Positions 1-9,256 are shown, counted from the first letter of the stretch. The stretch: DNA of 64,000 nucleotides from Novosphingobium sp. (GCF_030699305.1 NZ_JAUYNB010000010.1:186001-250000); one strand, 5' to 3'. The notes: generated from the letters alone by a model not told the origin. Program-made: numbers and translations.

Positions 1-352
1 CGACGCGGGTCTTGGCTGCGCGGATCGAATTGCGGATGCCGCCGCCTGCGTAAAGCGGCATGCCCAGCGTGGCGGATGCGCCCAGGACCCGGTCGGGCGA
101 GGCGACGTTGGGCGTGCTCTGCTTCATCAGTTCGGTGAAGCTGGCTGTGCCGCTGAGCGAGGGCAGGCTGGCCGACCGGGCGATCGGCACGCTTTCGTCC
201 ACCGCGCGCTGCGCGGCGCGCGCGGCTTGCAGGTTAGGGTTGGTGTTATACGCCAGCACCAGAGCCTCGCGCAGATCGTCAGCCAACGCGGGCGTAGCGA
301 TCATGGCGAAACCCGCAAGCAGGACGGCGGCGCGACCCCTCCGTGATGGCAT
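1..352 (-). CDS. tolC: TolC family outer membrane protein, N-terminal part (runs off the left edge)
   Basis: The first 117 codons of an outer-membrane efflux channel; the rest lies outside the window. The ATG at 350-352 is followed by a Sec signal peptide (residues 1-24, ending TPALA, then DD). The mature start contains LREALVLAY followed by NTNPNL, the helix that typically opens TolC/OEP proteins, and MPLYAGG further on matches the family's 'PL...GG' segment. TolC trimers connect inner-membrane pumps or type I secretion systems to the outside. It begins 2 bases after the stop of the Pcm-like gene, so the two probably share a transcript, an arrangement common in alphaproteobacteria. Which pump it serves cannot be told. 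Confidence 0.85.
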   Translation of the reverse strand, partial: MPSRRGRAAVLLAGFAMIATPALADDLREALVLAYNTNPNLQAARAAQRAVDESVPIARSASLPSLSGTASFTELMKQSTPNVASPDRVLGASATLGMPLYAGGGIRNSIRAAKTRV

Positions 353-354
353 AT

Positions 355-975
355 TCAGAAGCTCCAGCGTTTCGGCGCGGCGAATTCGGCCAGGACGGGA
401 ATGCCGATCTCGGCCAGGGGCAGCAGCGCCACAGACCCGGACAATTTGCGACCGGCGGCCAGACGGGTCACCCCGCGTTCGACCAACCCCGTTACCACTC
501 GACCAGCGTCAACCAGGCAATCGGTCAGCGCGGCGGGCAACTGTTCGACGGCCCCATCCACCAGCAGCAGCGAATAGTCGCCGCGGACCTGCCCGGCGGC
601 GGCATCGGCGGCGGACACGACGGTGACCGCACCGGCGAGCGGGCGGACCAGCGCCGCCAGATAATCGCTGCCGCAGCTGACGATCAGCACAGTGTCCTGT
701 GCGGTCGGGGCGGCTTCACCCAGCATCCGACCATGAACCAGCGGGGCGGGCAGGGCATGGCCATCGTCCAGCGGGATCGCCCGGTCGATATAGGCGTGGC
801 CGCGTGCGGCGGCGGGCACGAAATCTTCGCGCGGGGCCTTGCCCATCGCGGAAAGCACCCATTCCTCGTTCACACCGCTGACGCGCAGCTGGCTGTCGAT
901 CATGGCGCGGCGCGCGGCGACAAAATCGGTGGCTGCCGGATCGGCGGAAGTCGGACGGTCTGCGGTAAGCGTCAT
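355..975 (-). CDS. Protein-L-isoaspartate O-methyltransferase-like protein (divergent)
   Basis: A 206-residue protein of the Pcm family, which methylates isoaspartyl residues using S-adenosylmethionine. I chose the ATG at 975 because AAGAGGG lies just upstream and MIDSQLR at residues 25-31 is then placed near the N-terminus, as in the family; longer starts add an unlike extension. PRE.FVP at about 49-54 and the AYID segment fit Pcm. The family's Q-(T/S)-I-S-x-P active-site motif is replaced by LPAPLV (about residues 75-80), and the cofactor motif EIGTGSGY is degraded to IVSCGSDY. Fold membership is likely; isoaspartyl methyltransferase activity is doubtful. It is followed directly by tolC. 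Confidence 0.75.
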   Translation of the reverse strand: MTLTADRPTSADPAATDFVAARRAMIDSQLRVSGVNEEWVLSAMGKAPREDFVPAAARGHAYIDRAIPLDDGHALPAPLVHGRMLGEAAPTAQDTVLIVSCGSDYLAALVRPLAGAVTVVSAADAAAGQVRGDYSLLLVDGAVEQLPAALTDCLVDAGRVVTGLVERGVTRLAAGRKLSGSVALLPLAEIGIPVLAEFAAPKRWSF

Positions 976-1130
976 TTTGGGATCCCTCTTGGACGCTGTA
1001 TTGCACACGTAACACAGCGACGCAATCCCGTGCCTTCTAGGCGAAGCGTCTTCCTGCGCCAAGCGCTTTGACGCGTTCGCCGCAGCGGCTTATGGGGACG
1101 GCAAATCATGGCTTGGCGAAGGAGCGCGAT

Positions 1131-2651
1131 ATGACCGGGATGGTAACGATCCGTGAGGAAGACCTGATCGAAAGCGTCGCCGACGCGTTGCAATACATCA
1201 GCTATTACCACCCGATGGACTACATCCGCGCGCTGGGCGAAGCCTACAAGGCGGAACAAGGCCCGGCAGCCAAGGATGCCATCGCCCAGATCCTGACCAA
1301 CAGCCGGATGTGCGCCGAAGGGCATCGTCCGATCTGTCAGGATACCGGAATCGTCAACGTGTTCATCGCCTGGGGCCAGAACTGCCGCCTGGAATCGGAC
1401 AAGTCGCTCCAGGACGTGGTCGATGAAGGGGTGCGGCGGGCCTATCTCAACCCGGAAAACAAGCTGCGCGCCTCGGTTCTGGCCGATCCCGCGTTCACCC
1501 GCCGCAACACGCGCGACAACACGCCGTGCGTGCTGCACGTCGACATGGTTCCGGGCAGCACGGTGTCGGTCGACGTCGCGGCCAAGGGCGGCGGGAGCGA
1601 GAACAAGTCGAAGTTCAAGATGATGAACCCCAGCGACAACATCGTCGACTGGGTGGTGGAAATGCTGCCGCAGATGGGCGCGGGCTGGTGTCCGCCGGGG
1701 ATGCTGGGGATCGGCATCGGCGGCACGGCGGAACATTGCATGCTGCTGGCCAAGCAGGCGCTGATGGAACCCATCGATATGGCCCAGCTGAAACAGCGCG
1801 GGGCCCAGAGCGATATCGAGGCGCTGCGGATCGAGATCTTCGACAAGGTCAACGCGCTGGGGATCGGCGCGCAGGGGCTGGGCGGTCTGTCGACCATCCT
1901 CGACGTCAAGATCATGGACGCGCCCTGCCATGCCGCGGGCAAGCCGGTGGCGATGATCCCCAACTGCGCCGCCACCCGCCACGCGCACTTCACGCTGGAC
2001 GGCTCAGGGCCGACGTTCCTTGAAACGCCCAACCTGGATGAATGGCCTGATGTCCACTGGACGCCGGACAAGGCCGCGAAGAAGGTCAACCTCGACACTT
2101 TGACGGCTGCGGAAGTGCGCAGCTGGAAGCAGGGCGACCGGCTGTTGCTGAACGGCAAGATGCTGACGGGCCGTGATGCGGCGCACAAGCGCATTCAGGA
2201 CATGCTGGCGAAGGGCGAGCCGCTGCCGGTCGATTTCAAGGGCCGCGCGATCTATTACGTCGGCCCGGTCGATCCGGTCATCGGCGAAGTGGTCGGCCCG
2301 GCTGGCCCGACCACCGCGACCCGGATGGACAGCTTTACCGACATGATGTGCCAGCTGGGCCTGCTGACCATGATCGGCAAAGCCGAACGCGGGCAGGGTG
2401 CGACCAAGGTGATCGCCGATCACAAGGTGTCCTACCTGATGGCGGTTGGCGGGGCGGCCTACCTTGTGGCGCGTGCGATCCGCGAATCGAAAGTCGTCGC
2501 GTTCGCAGACCTGGGCATGGAAGCGATCTATGAATTCACGGTCGAAGACATGCCGGTGACGGTTGCGGTCGATAGTGAAGGCAACAACGTTCACACGATT
2601 GCACCGCAAGTCTGGAAGGACAAGATCGCCCGGGAACACCTGCTGGGCTGA
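1131..2651 (+). CDS. fumA: Class I fumarate hydratase (4Fe-4S)
   Basis: A 506-residue iron-sulfur fumarase, which converts fumarate to malate in the citric acid cycle. The ATG at 1131 has GAAGGAG about 7 bases upstream; an earlier in-frame ATG at 1068 adds residues unlike the family. The N-terminal catalytic part carries SRMC, ICQDTG (Cys about 69), GWCPPG (Cys about 187) and PNCAATRH (Cys about 279). The last three cysteines have the spacing of the cluster ligands in class I fumarases. The C-terminal beta part contains VGPVDPVIGEVVGPAGPTT and the MCQLGLLTMIGK segment. Length is normal for single-chain class I enzymes. It is monocistronic; a two-component pair follows about 107 bases later. 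Confidence 0.95.
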   Translation: MTGMVTIREEDLIESVADALQYISYYHPMDYIRALGEAYKAEQGPAAKDAIAQILTNSRMCAEGHRPICQDTGIVNVFIAWGQNCRLESDKSLQDVVDEGVRRAYLNPENKLRASVLADPAFTRRNTRDNTPCVLHVDMVPGSTVSVDVAAKGGGSENKSKFKMMNPSDNIVDWVVEMLPQMGAGWCPPGMLGIGIGGTAEHCMLLAKQALMEPIDMAQLKQRGAQSDIEALRIEIFDKVNALGIGAQGLGGLSTILDVKIMDAPCHAAGKPVAMIPNCAATRHAHFTLDGSGPTFLETPNLDEWPDVHWTPDKAAKKVNLDTLTAAEVRSWKQGDRLLLNGKMLTGRDAAHKRIQDMLAKGEPLPVDFKGRAIYYVGPVDPVIGEVVGPAGPTTATRMDSFTDMMCQLGLLTMIGKAERGQGATKVIADHKVSYLMAVGGAAYLVARAIRESKVVAFADLGMEAIYEFTVEDMPVTVAVDSEGNNVHTIAPQVWKDKIAREHLLG

Positions 2652-2757
2652 TTCCCGCTTCGGAGGGCCAGCCCGGATCGATCAAGGCACCCGGATCGAC
2701 CAAAGCACCTTGCGCCTCGACGAAGCCGCTGGCGCTTTGCAGGTCAGGCGTTAGGCC

Positions 2758-4044
2758 ATGATCGAGATGGATGCGACCCACCCCCCGGCCCAGGCTCCAG
2801 CGCACGCGCCCCGTGTCCCGGGGCGGATCGTGCTTGCCACGATCGCGGCGCTGTGGGTGACTTACTTCGTGCTTGCCACCCTGCGCGGGTGGCTGGTCGG
2901 TCTTGAACTGCACGACGCGTTGCTGTGGCGGCGGGTGCTGGTGATTCTGGCATCGATGGTGGTGACAGTCGGCCTGTGGCCGCTGCTGCGCATGCTCGAT
3001 CGCCGCACGGTATGGGTTAAGATCGTCGCGGTGCTGTTGATGGTGCTGCCTGCGTCGCTGCTGCTGGCCGGCATCAACCAGTGGGTGTTTGCCGCGATTG
3101 AGGATGAAGTCGTCGCAAAAATCGGCGAGCGCGAAGGACTGCGGGTGCGCAGCGATGAAGCCGGCAATCTGCTGGTCGATCCGCTGGAGCGGCAAAATCC
3201 GGCTGATGCCGCTGCCTTGCCCACCGATATCGTGCCGGATGAACAGCTGCTGCCGGGTGCAACGGCAGCCCCTGCGATCACGATTGCGGCCGAAACCCGG
3301 CAGGATAACCGCTGGCGTCAGCTGACCGATGTGGCGCTGGGGCGCTATTTCCTGCTGCTGGCCTGGGCGGCGTTGTATTTTGCGCTGGTCAGCGCCGAAC
3401 AGGCCCGCGCGGCCGAGCGCCGGGAAGGCGAGTTCCGGCGTGCAGCCAAGGCCGCTGAACTGCGGTCGTTGCGCTATCAGGTCAATCCGCACTTCCTGTT
3501 CAACACGCTCAATTCGCTGTCGGCACTGGTGATCACCGGCAAGGTCGACGCGGCGGAAGAAATGATCCAGACGCTGTCGACCTTCTATCGCCGCAGTCTG
3601 GCGGGTGATCCCACTGCCGACGTGGCGCTGGAGCAGGAAATTGCCCTCCAGCGGCTCTATCTGGAGATCGAAGGCGTCCGCTTTCCCGAACGGTTGAAAG
3701 CGCGGATCGATATCCCCGATCACTTGCTGGACGCGCGCGTGCCGGGGATGATCTTGCAGCCGCTGGTCGAAAATTCGGTCAAATACGGTGTCGCCCCGAC
3801 CAACCGGGCGGTTCATGTGTCGGTTTCCGCCCGCAGCGAGGGCGGCCAGCTGGTGATCGAAGTGGGTGACGACGGTCCCGGCGCGCCCGGCGGGACAAAG
3901 CCCGGTTTCGGAATCGGCCTCGCCAATGTGGAAGACCGCCTGGCCGCGCGCTACGGCGGTGCGGCCCAGCTGGTGGCCGGTCCGGTTGCGGGCGGCGGCT
4001 GGCGCACGGTGATCCGCCTGCCCCTGGAGGCCCATGCCGGATAA
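2758..4044 (+). CDS. LytS/YehU-type sensor histidine kinase
   Basis: A 428-residue membrane histidine kinase. Three hydrophobic segments lie at about residues 23-45, 57-80 and 87-112, then a roughly 80-residue loop, then a fourth segment at about 196-213. The cytoplasmic part starts with the His_kinase (LytS-type) motif RYQVNPHFLFNTLNSL, with the likely phosphorylated His at 245. An ATP-binding domain follows with LVENSVKYG (N box, about 340), GDDGPG and GFGIGLANV (G boxes). The gene ends 11 bases inside the following LytTR regulator, so the pair is translationally coupled. The signal is unknown; the loop between segments 3 and 4 is the candidate sensing region. Confidence 0.9.
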   Translation: MIEMDATHPPAQAPAHAPRVPGRIVLATIAALWVTYFVLATLRGWLVGLELHDALLWRRVLVILASMVVTVGLWPLLRMLDRRTVWVKIVAVLLMVLPASLLLAGINQWVFAAIEDEVVAKIGEREGLRVRSDEAGNLLVDPLERQNPADAAALPTDIVPDEQLLPGATAAPAITIAAETRQDNRWRQLTDVALGRYFLLLAWAALYFALVSAEQARAAERREGEFRRAAKAAELRSLRYQVNPHFLFNTLNSLSALVITGKVDAAEEMIQTLSTFYRRSLAGDPTADVALEQEIALQRLYLEIEGVRFPERLKARIDIPDHLLDARVPGMILQPLVENSVKYGVAPTNRAVHVSVSARSEGGQLVIEVGDDGPGAPGGTKPGFGIGLANVEDRLAARYGGAAQLVAGPVAGGGWRTVIRLPLEAHAG

Positions 4045-4798
4045 AGCCCCCACCCCTGCTCCCGGCCCCGCGTCCTCAGCGCCGCTGCGGACCCTGATCG
4101 TCGATGATGAACCATTGGCGATTGAGCGGATGCGGGTGATCTGCGCAGGCCTGGCCGGGATCGAAGTCATCGCCCATGCGCTTGATGGCGCGGCGGCGCT
4201 GCGCGCGATCGAGGCGAGCGGGCCGGATCTGGTCTTGCTGGACATGACGATGCCCGAACTCGATGGACTGGCGGTTGCCAGCGCACTGGCGCGCACGGCC
4301 AATGCTCCGGCGGTGATCTTCGTCACCGCGCATGACAATTTCGCGGTTGAGGCGTTCGATCTGGATGCGGTCGATTATGTGTTGAAACCGGTCACGGCCG
4401 AGCGGTTGGCACGCGCCGTGGCACGCGCCGTGACGCGGCGCGGCACCCGCGCGGCAGGCGGCGGCAACTGGCTCAGCGAGTTCTGGGTGCCCTATCGCTC
4501 GGAATTGCTGCGGATCGCAGCGGGCGATGTCGACCGGATCGATGCCGAGCGCGATTATGTGCGGCTGCACGTGGCCGACCGCAGCTACCTGCTGCTCCAG
4601 ACGGTTTCGGGGCTGGAGGCACGGCTCGATCCGGACCGGTTCATTCGCCTGCACCGTTCAACGATTCTGCGCCGCGACCGGATCACCGGCTTGCGCCACG
4701 ATGGACTGGGGGTCTGGTCGGCGGAGCTGGAAGATGGTTCTGCGGTGCGGATCGGGCGGACCTATCTGGCCCGCGCGAAAGCAATGGCGGGACGCTGA
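4034..4798 (+). CDS. LytTR-family response regulator
   Basis: A 254-residue response regulator, partner of the overlapping kinase. The receiver domain (about residues 18-135) has the acidic pair D24/D25, the phosphoacceptor D70 in LVLLDMTMPELDG, and the switch lysine in DYVLKPVT. The C-terminal LytTR DNA-binding domain (about 155-250) shows DVDRIDAERDYVRLH and FIRLHRSTI, typical of AlgR/LytR proteins that bind tandem direct repeats. The first 17 residues are proline-rich and probably unstructured. Its targets are unknown. The small membrane protein gene starts 22 bases downstream and may be in the same transcript. Confidence 0.92.
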   Translation: MPDKAPTPAPGPASSAPLRTLIVDDEPLAIERMRVICAGLAGIEVIAHALDGAAALRAIEASGPDLVLLDMTMPELDGLAVASALARTANAPAVIFVTAHDNFAVEAFDLDAVDYVLKPVTAERLARAVARAVTRRGTRAAGGGNWLSEFWVPYRSELLRIAAGDVDRIDAERDYVRLHVADRSYLLLQTVSGLEARLDPDRFIRLHRSTILRRDRITGLRHDGLGVWSAELEDGSAVRIGRTYLARAKAMAGR

Positions 4799-4820
4799 CA
4801 GAGCGCCTAGGGTCATCGCG

Positions 4821-5087
4821 ATGGGCGTTATTCTGGTCTTCCTGCTCGGCATCGGCAACTTCGCGGTCCACAAGGCCGTGCTGGAAAGCCGTCATCCGCT
4901 GCTGGGGCAGGTGCCGATGTTCTTTCACCTGCTGGGCGGACGGTTCAGCCTGATCGTCGAGTTCCTGATGCTGCTGGGCGCGCTGCTGATGGTATCGCAA
5001 GGGTCCGGCGGGTGGATCTGGCTCTATCTCGGGTACAGCGGGGTCAACGCGGTTTCCGCGTGGCTGATCCTGACGGGCCGGGTGTGA
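4821..5087 (+). CDS. Small integral membrane protein, unknown function
   Basis: An 88-residue protein starting at ATG 4821. It is hydrophobic almost throughout: segments at about residues 2-17, 38-58 and 62-84 could span the membrane, joined by short loops such as ESRHPLLGQ. I do not recognise a family. It follows the LytTR regulator by 22 bases and precedes a metallophosphoesterase by 16 bases, so it may belong to that operon. Small membrane proteins beside LytS/LytTR pairs are sometimes targets of the system, but nothing here proves that. Confidence 0.7.
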   Translation: MGVILVFLLGIGNFAVHKAVLESRHPLLGQVPMFFHLLGGRFSLIVEFLMLLGALLMVSQGSGGWIWLYLGYSGVNAVSAWLILTGRV

Positions 5088-5103
5088 TCGGTTACCCGGC
5101 GCG

Positions 5104-5847
5104 ATGACCCAGCCGACTGTCCTCTATCATGTCAGCGATCTGCATTTCGGCTATGAAGACCGGGCCGCGCTGGACTGGTTTGCCGCGGAAGTCGCGCGTG
5201 AACGGCCCGCTGCGGTGATCTGCACGGGCGACCTGACGATGCGCGGGTCGGCGCGCGAATATGCTGCGGCGGCGCAGTGGCTGGCCGCGCTGCCGGTGCC
5301 GGTCAGCCTGGAGCCGGGCAATCACGACGTTCCCTATTACCACCACATGGTGCGCCGCCTGACCCGGCCCTATGCCCGTTATCATGCGCTGGAAGCGGAA
5401 CTGGAAAGCGAAATTGTGCTGCCGGACGTGACCGTCATTCCGCTCAAGACCGTGGCCCGCGCTCAGTTCCGGCTGAACTGGTCAAAGGGGCGGGTCAGCA
5501 CGGGGGATCTCGACAGCGCCTTGCGCGGTCTGGCGCAGCACGCGGCTTGCCCGGTCCGGCTGGTCGCCTGTCATCACCCGCTGGTTGAGGCCGATACCCA
5601 CTCCACCGCGTCAACGCGCGGCGGCAAGCGTGCGCTGGCGGCGCTGGCGCGGGCCGGGGCGACTGCGGTTCTGTCCGGCCATGTCCACGATCCGTTCGAC
5701 CAGCTGGTCGAGCTGGATGGCCAGACAATCCGGATCATCGGCGCAGGCACGCTGTCGCAGCGGCTGCGCACGTCCCAGCCTTGCTTCAACCGGCTGGAAC
5801 TGGGGGCGGACGGGGCGCTGGATGTCCGCGTGCAGACGCTGGATTAG
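5104..5847 (+). CDS. Metallophosphoesterase (calcineurin-like)
   Basis: A 247-residue cytoplasmic metal-dependent phosphoesterase. All signature blocks are present in order: SDLHFG (D12, H14), TGDLTMRG (about 41-48), EPGNHDVPYY (about 73), ACHHPL (about 157) and SGHVHDPF (about 195). These residues bind the two metals and the phosphate. Members with this compact layout hydrolyse cyclic nucleotides, phosphodiesters or lipid precursors, and the substrate cannot be read from the sequence. It follows the small membrane protein by 16 bases and ends before a terminator shared with the convergent rpsI. Confidence 0.88.
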   Translation: MTQPTVLYHVSDLHFGYEDRAALDWFAAEVARERPAAVICTGDLTMRGSAREYAAAAQWLAALPVPVSLEPGNHDVPYYHHMVRRLTRPYARYHALEAELESEIVLPDVTVIPLKTVARAQFRLNWSKGRVSTGDLDSALRGLAQHAACPVRLVACHHPLVEADTHSTASTRGGKRALAALARAGATAVLSGHVHDPFDQLVELDGQTIRIIGAGTLSQRLRTSQPCFNRLELGADGALDVRVQTLD

Positions 5848-5910
5848 CGGCTTGGGCGGCGCGGCCTGGGCGGACCTTGCCGGACACCTCAAACACAACA
5901 GGGGCCAACG

Positions 5911-5943
5911 AAAAAGGGGCCGACCTTGCGGCCGACCCCTTTT
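5911..5943. terminator. Bidirectional rho-independent terminator
   Basis: AAAAAGGGGCCG is followed by GGCCGACCCCTTTT; the AAAAGGGG and CCCCTTTT arms pair around an internal CCG/CGG stem. There is an A-run on one side and a T-run on the other, so it works on both strands. It lies between the metallophosphoesterase (plus) and rpsI (minus). Confidence 0.8.
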
Positions 5944-5965
5944 CGCATAACCGAAACGGTCTGGA

Positions 5966-6460
5966 TCAGCGCTTGCTGAACTGGAAGCTGCGGCGAGCTT
6001 TGGCCCGGCCATACTTCTTGCGTTCGACGACGCGCGGATCGCGGGTCAGGAACCCGGCAGCCTTGACGGCGGCGCGCAGAGCCGGCTCATACTTGGTCAG
6101 CGCCTGCGAGATGCCGTGCTTCACGGCGCCCGCCTGGCCCGACAGACCACCGCCCTTGACGGTGGCGATCACGTCGTACTGGCCTTCACGCTCAGCCACC
6201 TGGAACGGCTGGTTCAGCACCAGACGCAGGGTCGGACGCGCGAAGTAGACTTCCTGGTCGCGACCGTTGACGGTGACTTTGCCGGTGCCGGGCTTGATCC
6301 ACACGCGGGCAACGGCGTCCTTGCGGCGGCCGGTGGCGTAGGAACGGCCCTGCGCGTCGATTTCCTTTTCGCGCAGCGGCGCGGGCGGAGCGACGGGAGC
6401 TGCCGGAGTTTCGGCGATCGTGCCGAGATCGGCGAGATCGGTGACGGTGTTATCGGACAT
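5966..6460 (-). CDS. rpsI: 30S ribosomal protein S9
   Basis: A 164-residue S9 of the small ribosomal subunit. The conserved core begins at about residue 40 ([14 protein letters not shown]) and ends in the invariant basic tail SFQFSKR, whose terminal Lys-Arg reaches the ribosomal P site. [10 protein letters not shown] and [14 protein letters not shown] are typical. The N-terminal extension of about 38 residues, rich in Ala, Pro and Thr, is common in alphaproteobacteria and is absent from E. coli S9. The ATG overlaps the stop of rplM (ATGA), the usual rplM-rpsI coupling. Confidence 0.98.
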   Translation of the reverse strand: MSDNTVTDLADLGTIAETPAAPVAPPAPLREKEIDAQGRSYATGRRKDAVARVWIKPGTGKVTVNGRDQEVYFARPTLRLVLNQPFQVAEREGQYDVIATVKGGGLSGQAGAVKHGISQALTKYEPALRAAVKAAGFLTRDPRVVERKKYGRAKARRSFQFSKR

Positions 6461-6939
6461 CAGGCACCCACCTTGTTCTTGCGGTTGAGGGCAGCAACAT
6501 CCAGCGCTTCGGGCTGGTTGCCCGCGTGGGGATGTTCGGCGCTGGCATAAAGGTGCAGCGCGCGCATCTGGTCACGGCCCAGCGGACCGCGCGGGATCAT
6601 GCGTTCAACGGCCTTTTCCAGCACGCGTTCCGGGAAGCGGCCGTCGAGGACCTTGTCCGCCGTCACCGCCTTGATGCCGCCAGCATAGCCGGTGTGCTTG
6701 TAATAGGTCTTCTGCTTCAGCTTGTTGCCGGTCAGCCGCACCTTGCCAGCGTTGATCACGACCACATGGTCACCGCAATCGACGTGAGGGGTGAAGCTCG
6801 GCTTATGCTTGCCGCGCAGACGATTGGCGATGATCACGGCAAGACGCCCGACCACCAGACCTTCGGCATCGATCAGATGCCATTTTTTTTCCACCTCGGC
6901 CGGTTTGATCGACCGGGTGACCTTGCTGAGCGCCTTCAT
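6460..6939 (-). CDS. rplM: 50S ribosomal protein L13
   Basis: A 159-residue L13, an early-assembly protein of the large subunit. Recognisable blocks are [34 protein letters not shown] and [12 protein letters not shown]. The C-terminal [10 protein letters not shown] is usual. The ATG at 6939 is preceded by AGGAAGGG. It is the first gene of the rplM-rpsI operon. The 160 bases upstream hold the promoter, but I could not assign boxes with confidence. Confidence 0.98.
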   Translation of the reverse strand: MKALSKVTRSIKPAEVEKKWHLIDAEGLVVGRLAVIIANRLRGKHKPSFTPHVDCGDHVVVINAGKVRLTGNKLKQKTYYKHTGYAGGIKAVTADKVLDGRFPERVLEKAVERMIPRGPLGRDQMRALHLYASAEHPHAGNQPEALDVAALNRKNKVGA

Positions 6940-7098
6940 GGCCAGCCCTTCCTGAAATTAGGTCAAAACCCTTGTTTCCCGAATCTCTATCCAGCACGGA
7001 CAGACAGCGGGGAAGGCGGCCCTTTCGCGGAACGGTGCCGCAAAGTCAAGCGAACCGGGGTGTTTCCGGGGAGGTAAAATAATACCGTTGCGCCAGAG

Positions 7099-7827
7099 CT
7101 ATCGCGAACCGATCGTCCAAACCTCGCGCGAGGTGCGCTCCGAACCATCCAGCCGGGTAATCACGGTCCGTTCAAACAGCTCGGGCAGCGGGCCTGGTCC
7201 GGGCCGCTGGACGTTGATCGACACATCCACTTCGCCCGATGCCCCACCCGGCAGTGGCACCCGGCGTACTTCGTGACGGTTGTTCTGCGCCGGGTTGAAC
7301 AGGTCAATCGGCCAAGCGGCGCTGCCACTGGTTGATGACAGCACGCGGGTCAGCACCGCCAACGCCTTGTCCTGCGCGTCGCCCGATTGCGCGGCCTTTT
7401 TCAGTATCAGCGCGCTGCCCCGCGTCGCATCGGCACGCGCGGCACCATCGGCTGGCGATTCAGCCACTTCAGTTATGATTCCGTGCCGGTCCAGCCGCAG
7501 CGGAAACGGTCCGGCATCAGGCCGCTTACGCTCCAGTTCGGCCAGCATGGCCACCGGCGGGGGGGCTTCGACAACGGTGTCCAGCAGCGCGCCATTCACC
7601 AGATAGCCGTCGTCCAGCGCCGCAATCCGTACTTCATAACTGCGGCGGACCATGATGTTCTTGCCATCGGGCAGCGACCGCCAGATCGTGCGGCTGAGCA
7701 CCACCGGGGTCTGCGGCGGCGCGAAATGCCGGGCGTTCTGGGCCGTCAGCTTGGCCTGTTGGGCACCCAGCGAACCGGGCAGCAAGGCCGCAATTCCTGC
7801 CAGCAGCAATGCGCGCCCCGCAACCAT
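7099..7827 (-). CDS. Secreted hypothetical protein
   Basis: I do not recognise a family. From the ATG at 7827 the product is 242 residues and opens with a Sec signal peptide (hydrophobic stretch ALLLAGIAALLPG, cleavage near LGAQ). An upstream in-frame ATG at 7932 would add 35 residues in front of the signal, so the shorter start is preferred, although its ribosome binding site is weak. The mature protein has no cysteine and no membrane segment, and contains repeated beta-like stretches (MVRRSYEVRIAALDDGYLVNGALLD; VITRLDGSERTSREVW). It is probably periplasmic. Confidence 0.6.
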   Translation of the reverse strand: MVAGRALLLAGIAALLPGSLGAQQAKLTAQNARHFAPPQTPVVLSRTIWRSLPDGKNIMVRRSYEVRIAALDDGYLVNGALLDTVVEAPPPVAMLAELERKRPDAGPFPLRLDRHGIITEVAESPADGAARADATRGSALILKKAAQSGDAQDKALAVLTRVLSSTSGSAAWPIDLFNPAQNNRHEVRRVPLPGGASGEVDVSINVQRPGPGPLPELFERTVITRLDGSERTSREVWTIGSR

Positions 7828-8118
7828 CGCTGATCGGCGGGAAGAGTGGTTGGCCGGATCGGCTGAAAGATTCAGTTCAGTGCTGCGCTGAAGCGCGCAA
7901 TTGAGCACGGTTGTGTCGGCCTTGAACAGCACCCCGGTCCCCTCAATCTGATTTCATGCGCCCGGCCGGTCATATAGCCGCATTGTTGACCCAAGTATAT
8001 TCACGCAGGCAACCTGCCGTTCGTCAAGCGACTTGACTGCAACAGCGGGTGCGGACGCCGCAATCAGCAATTGGTCCGGAGCAGGAACCGTGCGCCGGAG
8101 TTCTGCGTTTCAGGCGTT

Positions 8119-9168
8119 TCAGGCGTTCCGGCGCCCCAGCGCATGGGAGCCAAGCGCAGTCGCGGCCACCAGCAAGGCGCCGCACAGCTGGTGCAGCACG
8201 GCAATCCACAGCGCCATCCCGCTCATCACGGTGGCGATTCCGAGCAGAACCTGAGCGCCGAATGCGCAATGGATTGCGATTGAGGCAGGGCGGTGATTCG
8301 CCCGCACTTTGCGCGCCAGCACGATCAGGATCGCAACCACGCCCCACGCCCACCAGCGGTGGACGAAATGGGTCAGGAACGGATCGCTCAGCAGCGCGTG
8401 CAGTGCCCCGGCTGCCCAGCCAATGCCGTCCGGCACAAACTTGCCCTGCATCAACGGCCAGGCGTCCCAGTTGAACCAGCCCGCTCCGGCCACATAGCCG
8501 GCCCGCAAGCCCGCCACCAACGCGCCGAAAAACAGCTGCACCGTCAGCGCCGCCAGCGCGAACGCGGCAAACCCGGTCAGCCGCGCGCGCGCCTCACCGC
8601 GTGCCAGCGCGCGCAGGTCCAGCGCGGTCCAGACCAGCCCGCCCAGCGTGGCCAGCGCGATCAGCAAATGCGCGGCAAGGCGGAAATGGCTGACCTTGAC
8701 GTCATTGACGATGCCGGATTTGACCATCCACCAGCCCACCGTTCCCTGCAGCGCGCCCAGCGCGAGCAAGGCCAGCAGCCGCGGTTTGTATCCGGCCGGG
8801 ATCATCCCCCTCACCCAGAACCACGCCAGCGGCAGCGCAAATGCCAGCCCGATGATCCGGGCGATCAGGCGGTGAAACCATTCCCAGAAATAGATGAACT
8901 TGTAGGTTTCCAGCGTCATTCCCGCCGGGCCGTTGATCTCCAGGTACTGGGGCGTCTGGCGATATGCGGCGTATTCGGCCTGCCACGCTGCATCATTCAA
9001 CGGGGGCAGCGTGCCGGTGACCGGTTTCCATTCGGTGATCGAAACCCCGGATTCGGTCAGCCGGGTAATCCCGCCGACCGCGACGATCAGAACCACCAGC
9101 GTGGCTACGCCCAGCAGCCAGCGGGCGAGGATTGCGGCCGAAACCGGCGAATGCACTGCCTTGCTCAT
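8119..9168 (-). CDS. ctaA: Heme A synthase (COX15/CtaA)
   Basis: A 349-residue integral membrane enzyme that oxidises the C8 methyl of heme O to give heme A for aa3-type cytochrome oxidase. ATG 9168 has AGGGACAGG upstream; longer starts read through unlike sequence. About eight membrane segments are visible. The heme-ligand histidines lie in FWEWFHRLIAR, VSHFRLAAHL, FVHRWWAW and VLHQLCGA. GGITRLTESGVSITEWKPVTG is the family signature after the first membrane segment. Alphaproteobacterial type-2 CtaA has this length and lacks the Bacillus disulfide pairs. It is divergent from the MerC-like gene. Confidence 0.95.
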   Translation of the reverse strand: MSKAVHSPVSAAILARWLLGVATLVVLIVAVGGITRLTESGVSITEWKPVTGTLPPLNDAAWQAEYAAYRQTPQYLEINGPAGMTLETYKFIYFWEWFHRLIARIIGLAFALPLAWFWVRGMIPAGYKPRLLALLALGALQGTVGWWMVKSGIVNDVKVSHFRLAAHLLIALATLGGLVWTALDLRALARGEARARLTGFAAFALAALTVQLFFGALVAGLRAGYVAGAGWFNWDAWPLMQGKFVPDGIGWAAGALHALLSDPFLTHFVHRWWAWGVVAILIVLARKVRANHRPASIAIHCAFGAQVLLGIATVMSGMALWIAVLHQLCGALLVAATALGSHALGRRNA

Positions 9169-9239
9169 GCCTGTCCCTTGCTGCGGACGACTGAAAATCG
9201 CAAGACCGGATCGGCGAACGGCACCCCGGCACTTGATCC

Positions 9240-9256
9240 ATGTTACAACATAACAT
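9240..9256. promoter_or_regulatory. Zur-box-like operator upstream of the MerC-like gene
   Basis: ATGTTA-CAACA-TAACAT is a perfect 6-bp inverted repeat with a 5-base spacer. The arms equal those of the proteobacterial Zur consensus (ATGTTA-TANTA-TAACAT), and the centre differs. It lies 11 bases before the GTG start of the MerC-like gene and 72 bases before ctaA on the other strand, so bound repressor would block MerC transcription. Zur binding is inferred. Confidence 0.55.

Noticed and set aside
8107..8128. Triple direct repeat GTTTCAGGC after ctaA
   Set aside because: Short, imperfect and without a partner feature; probably replication slippage.
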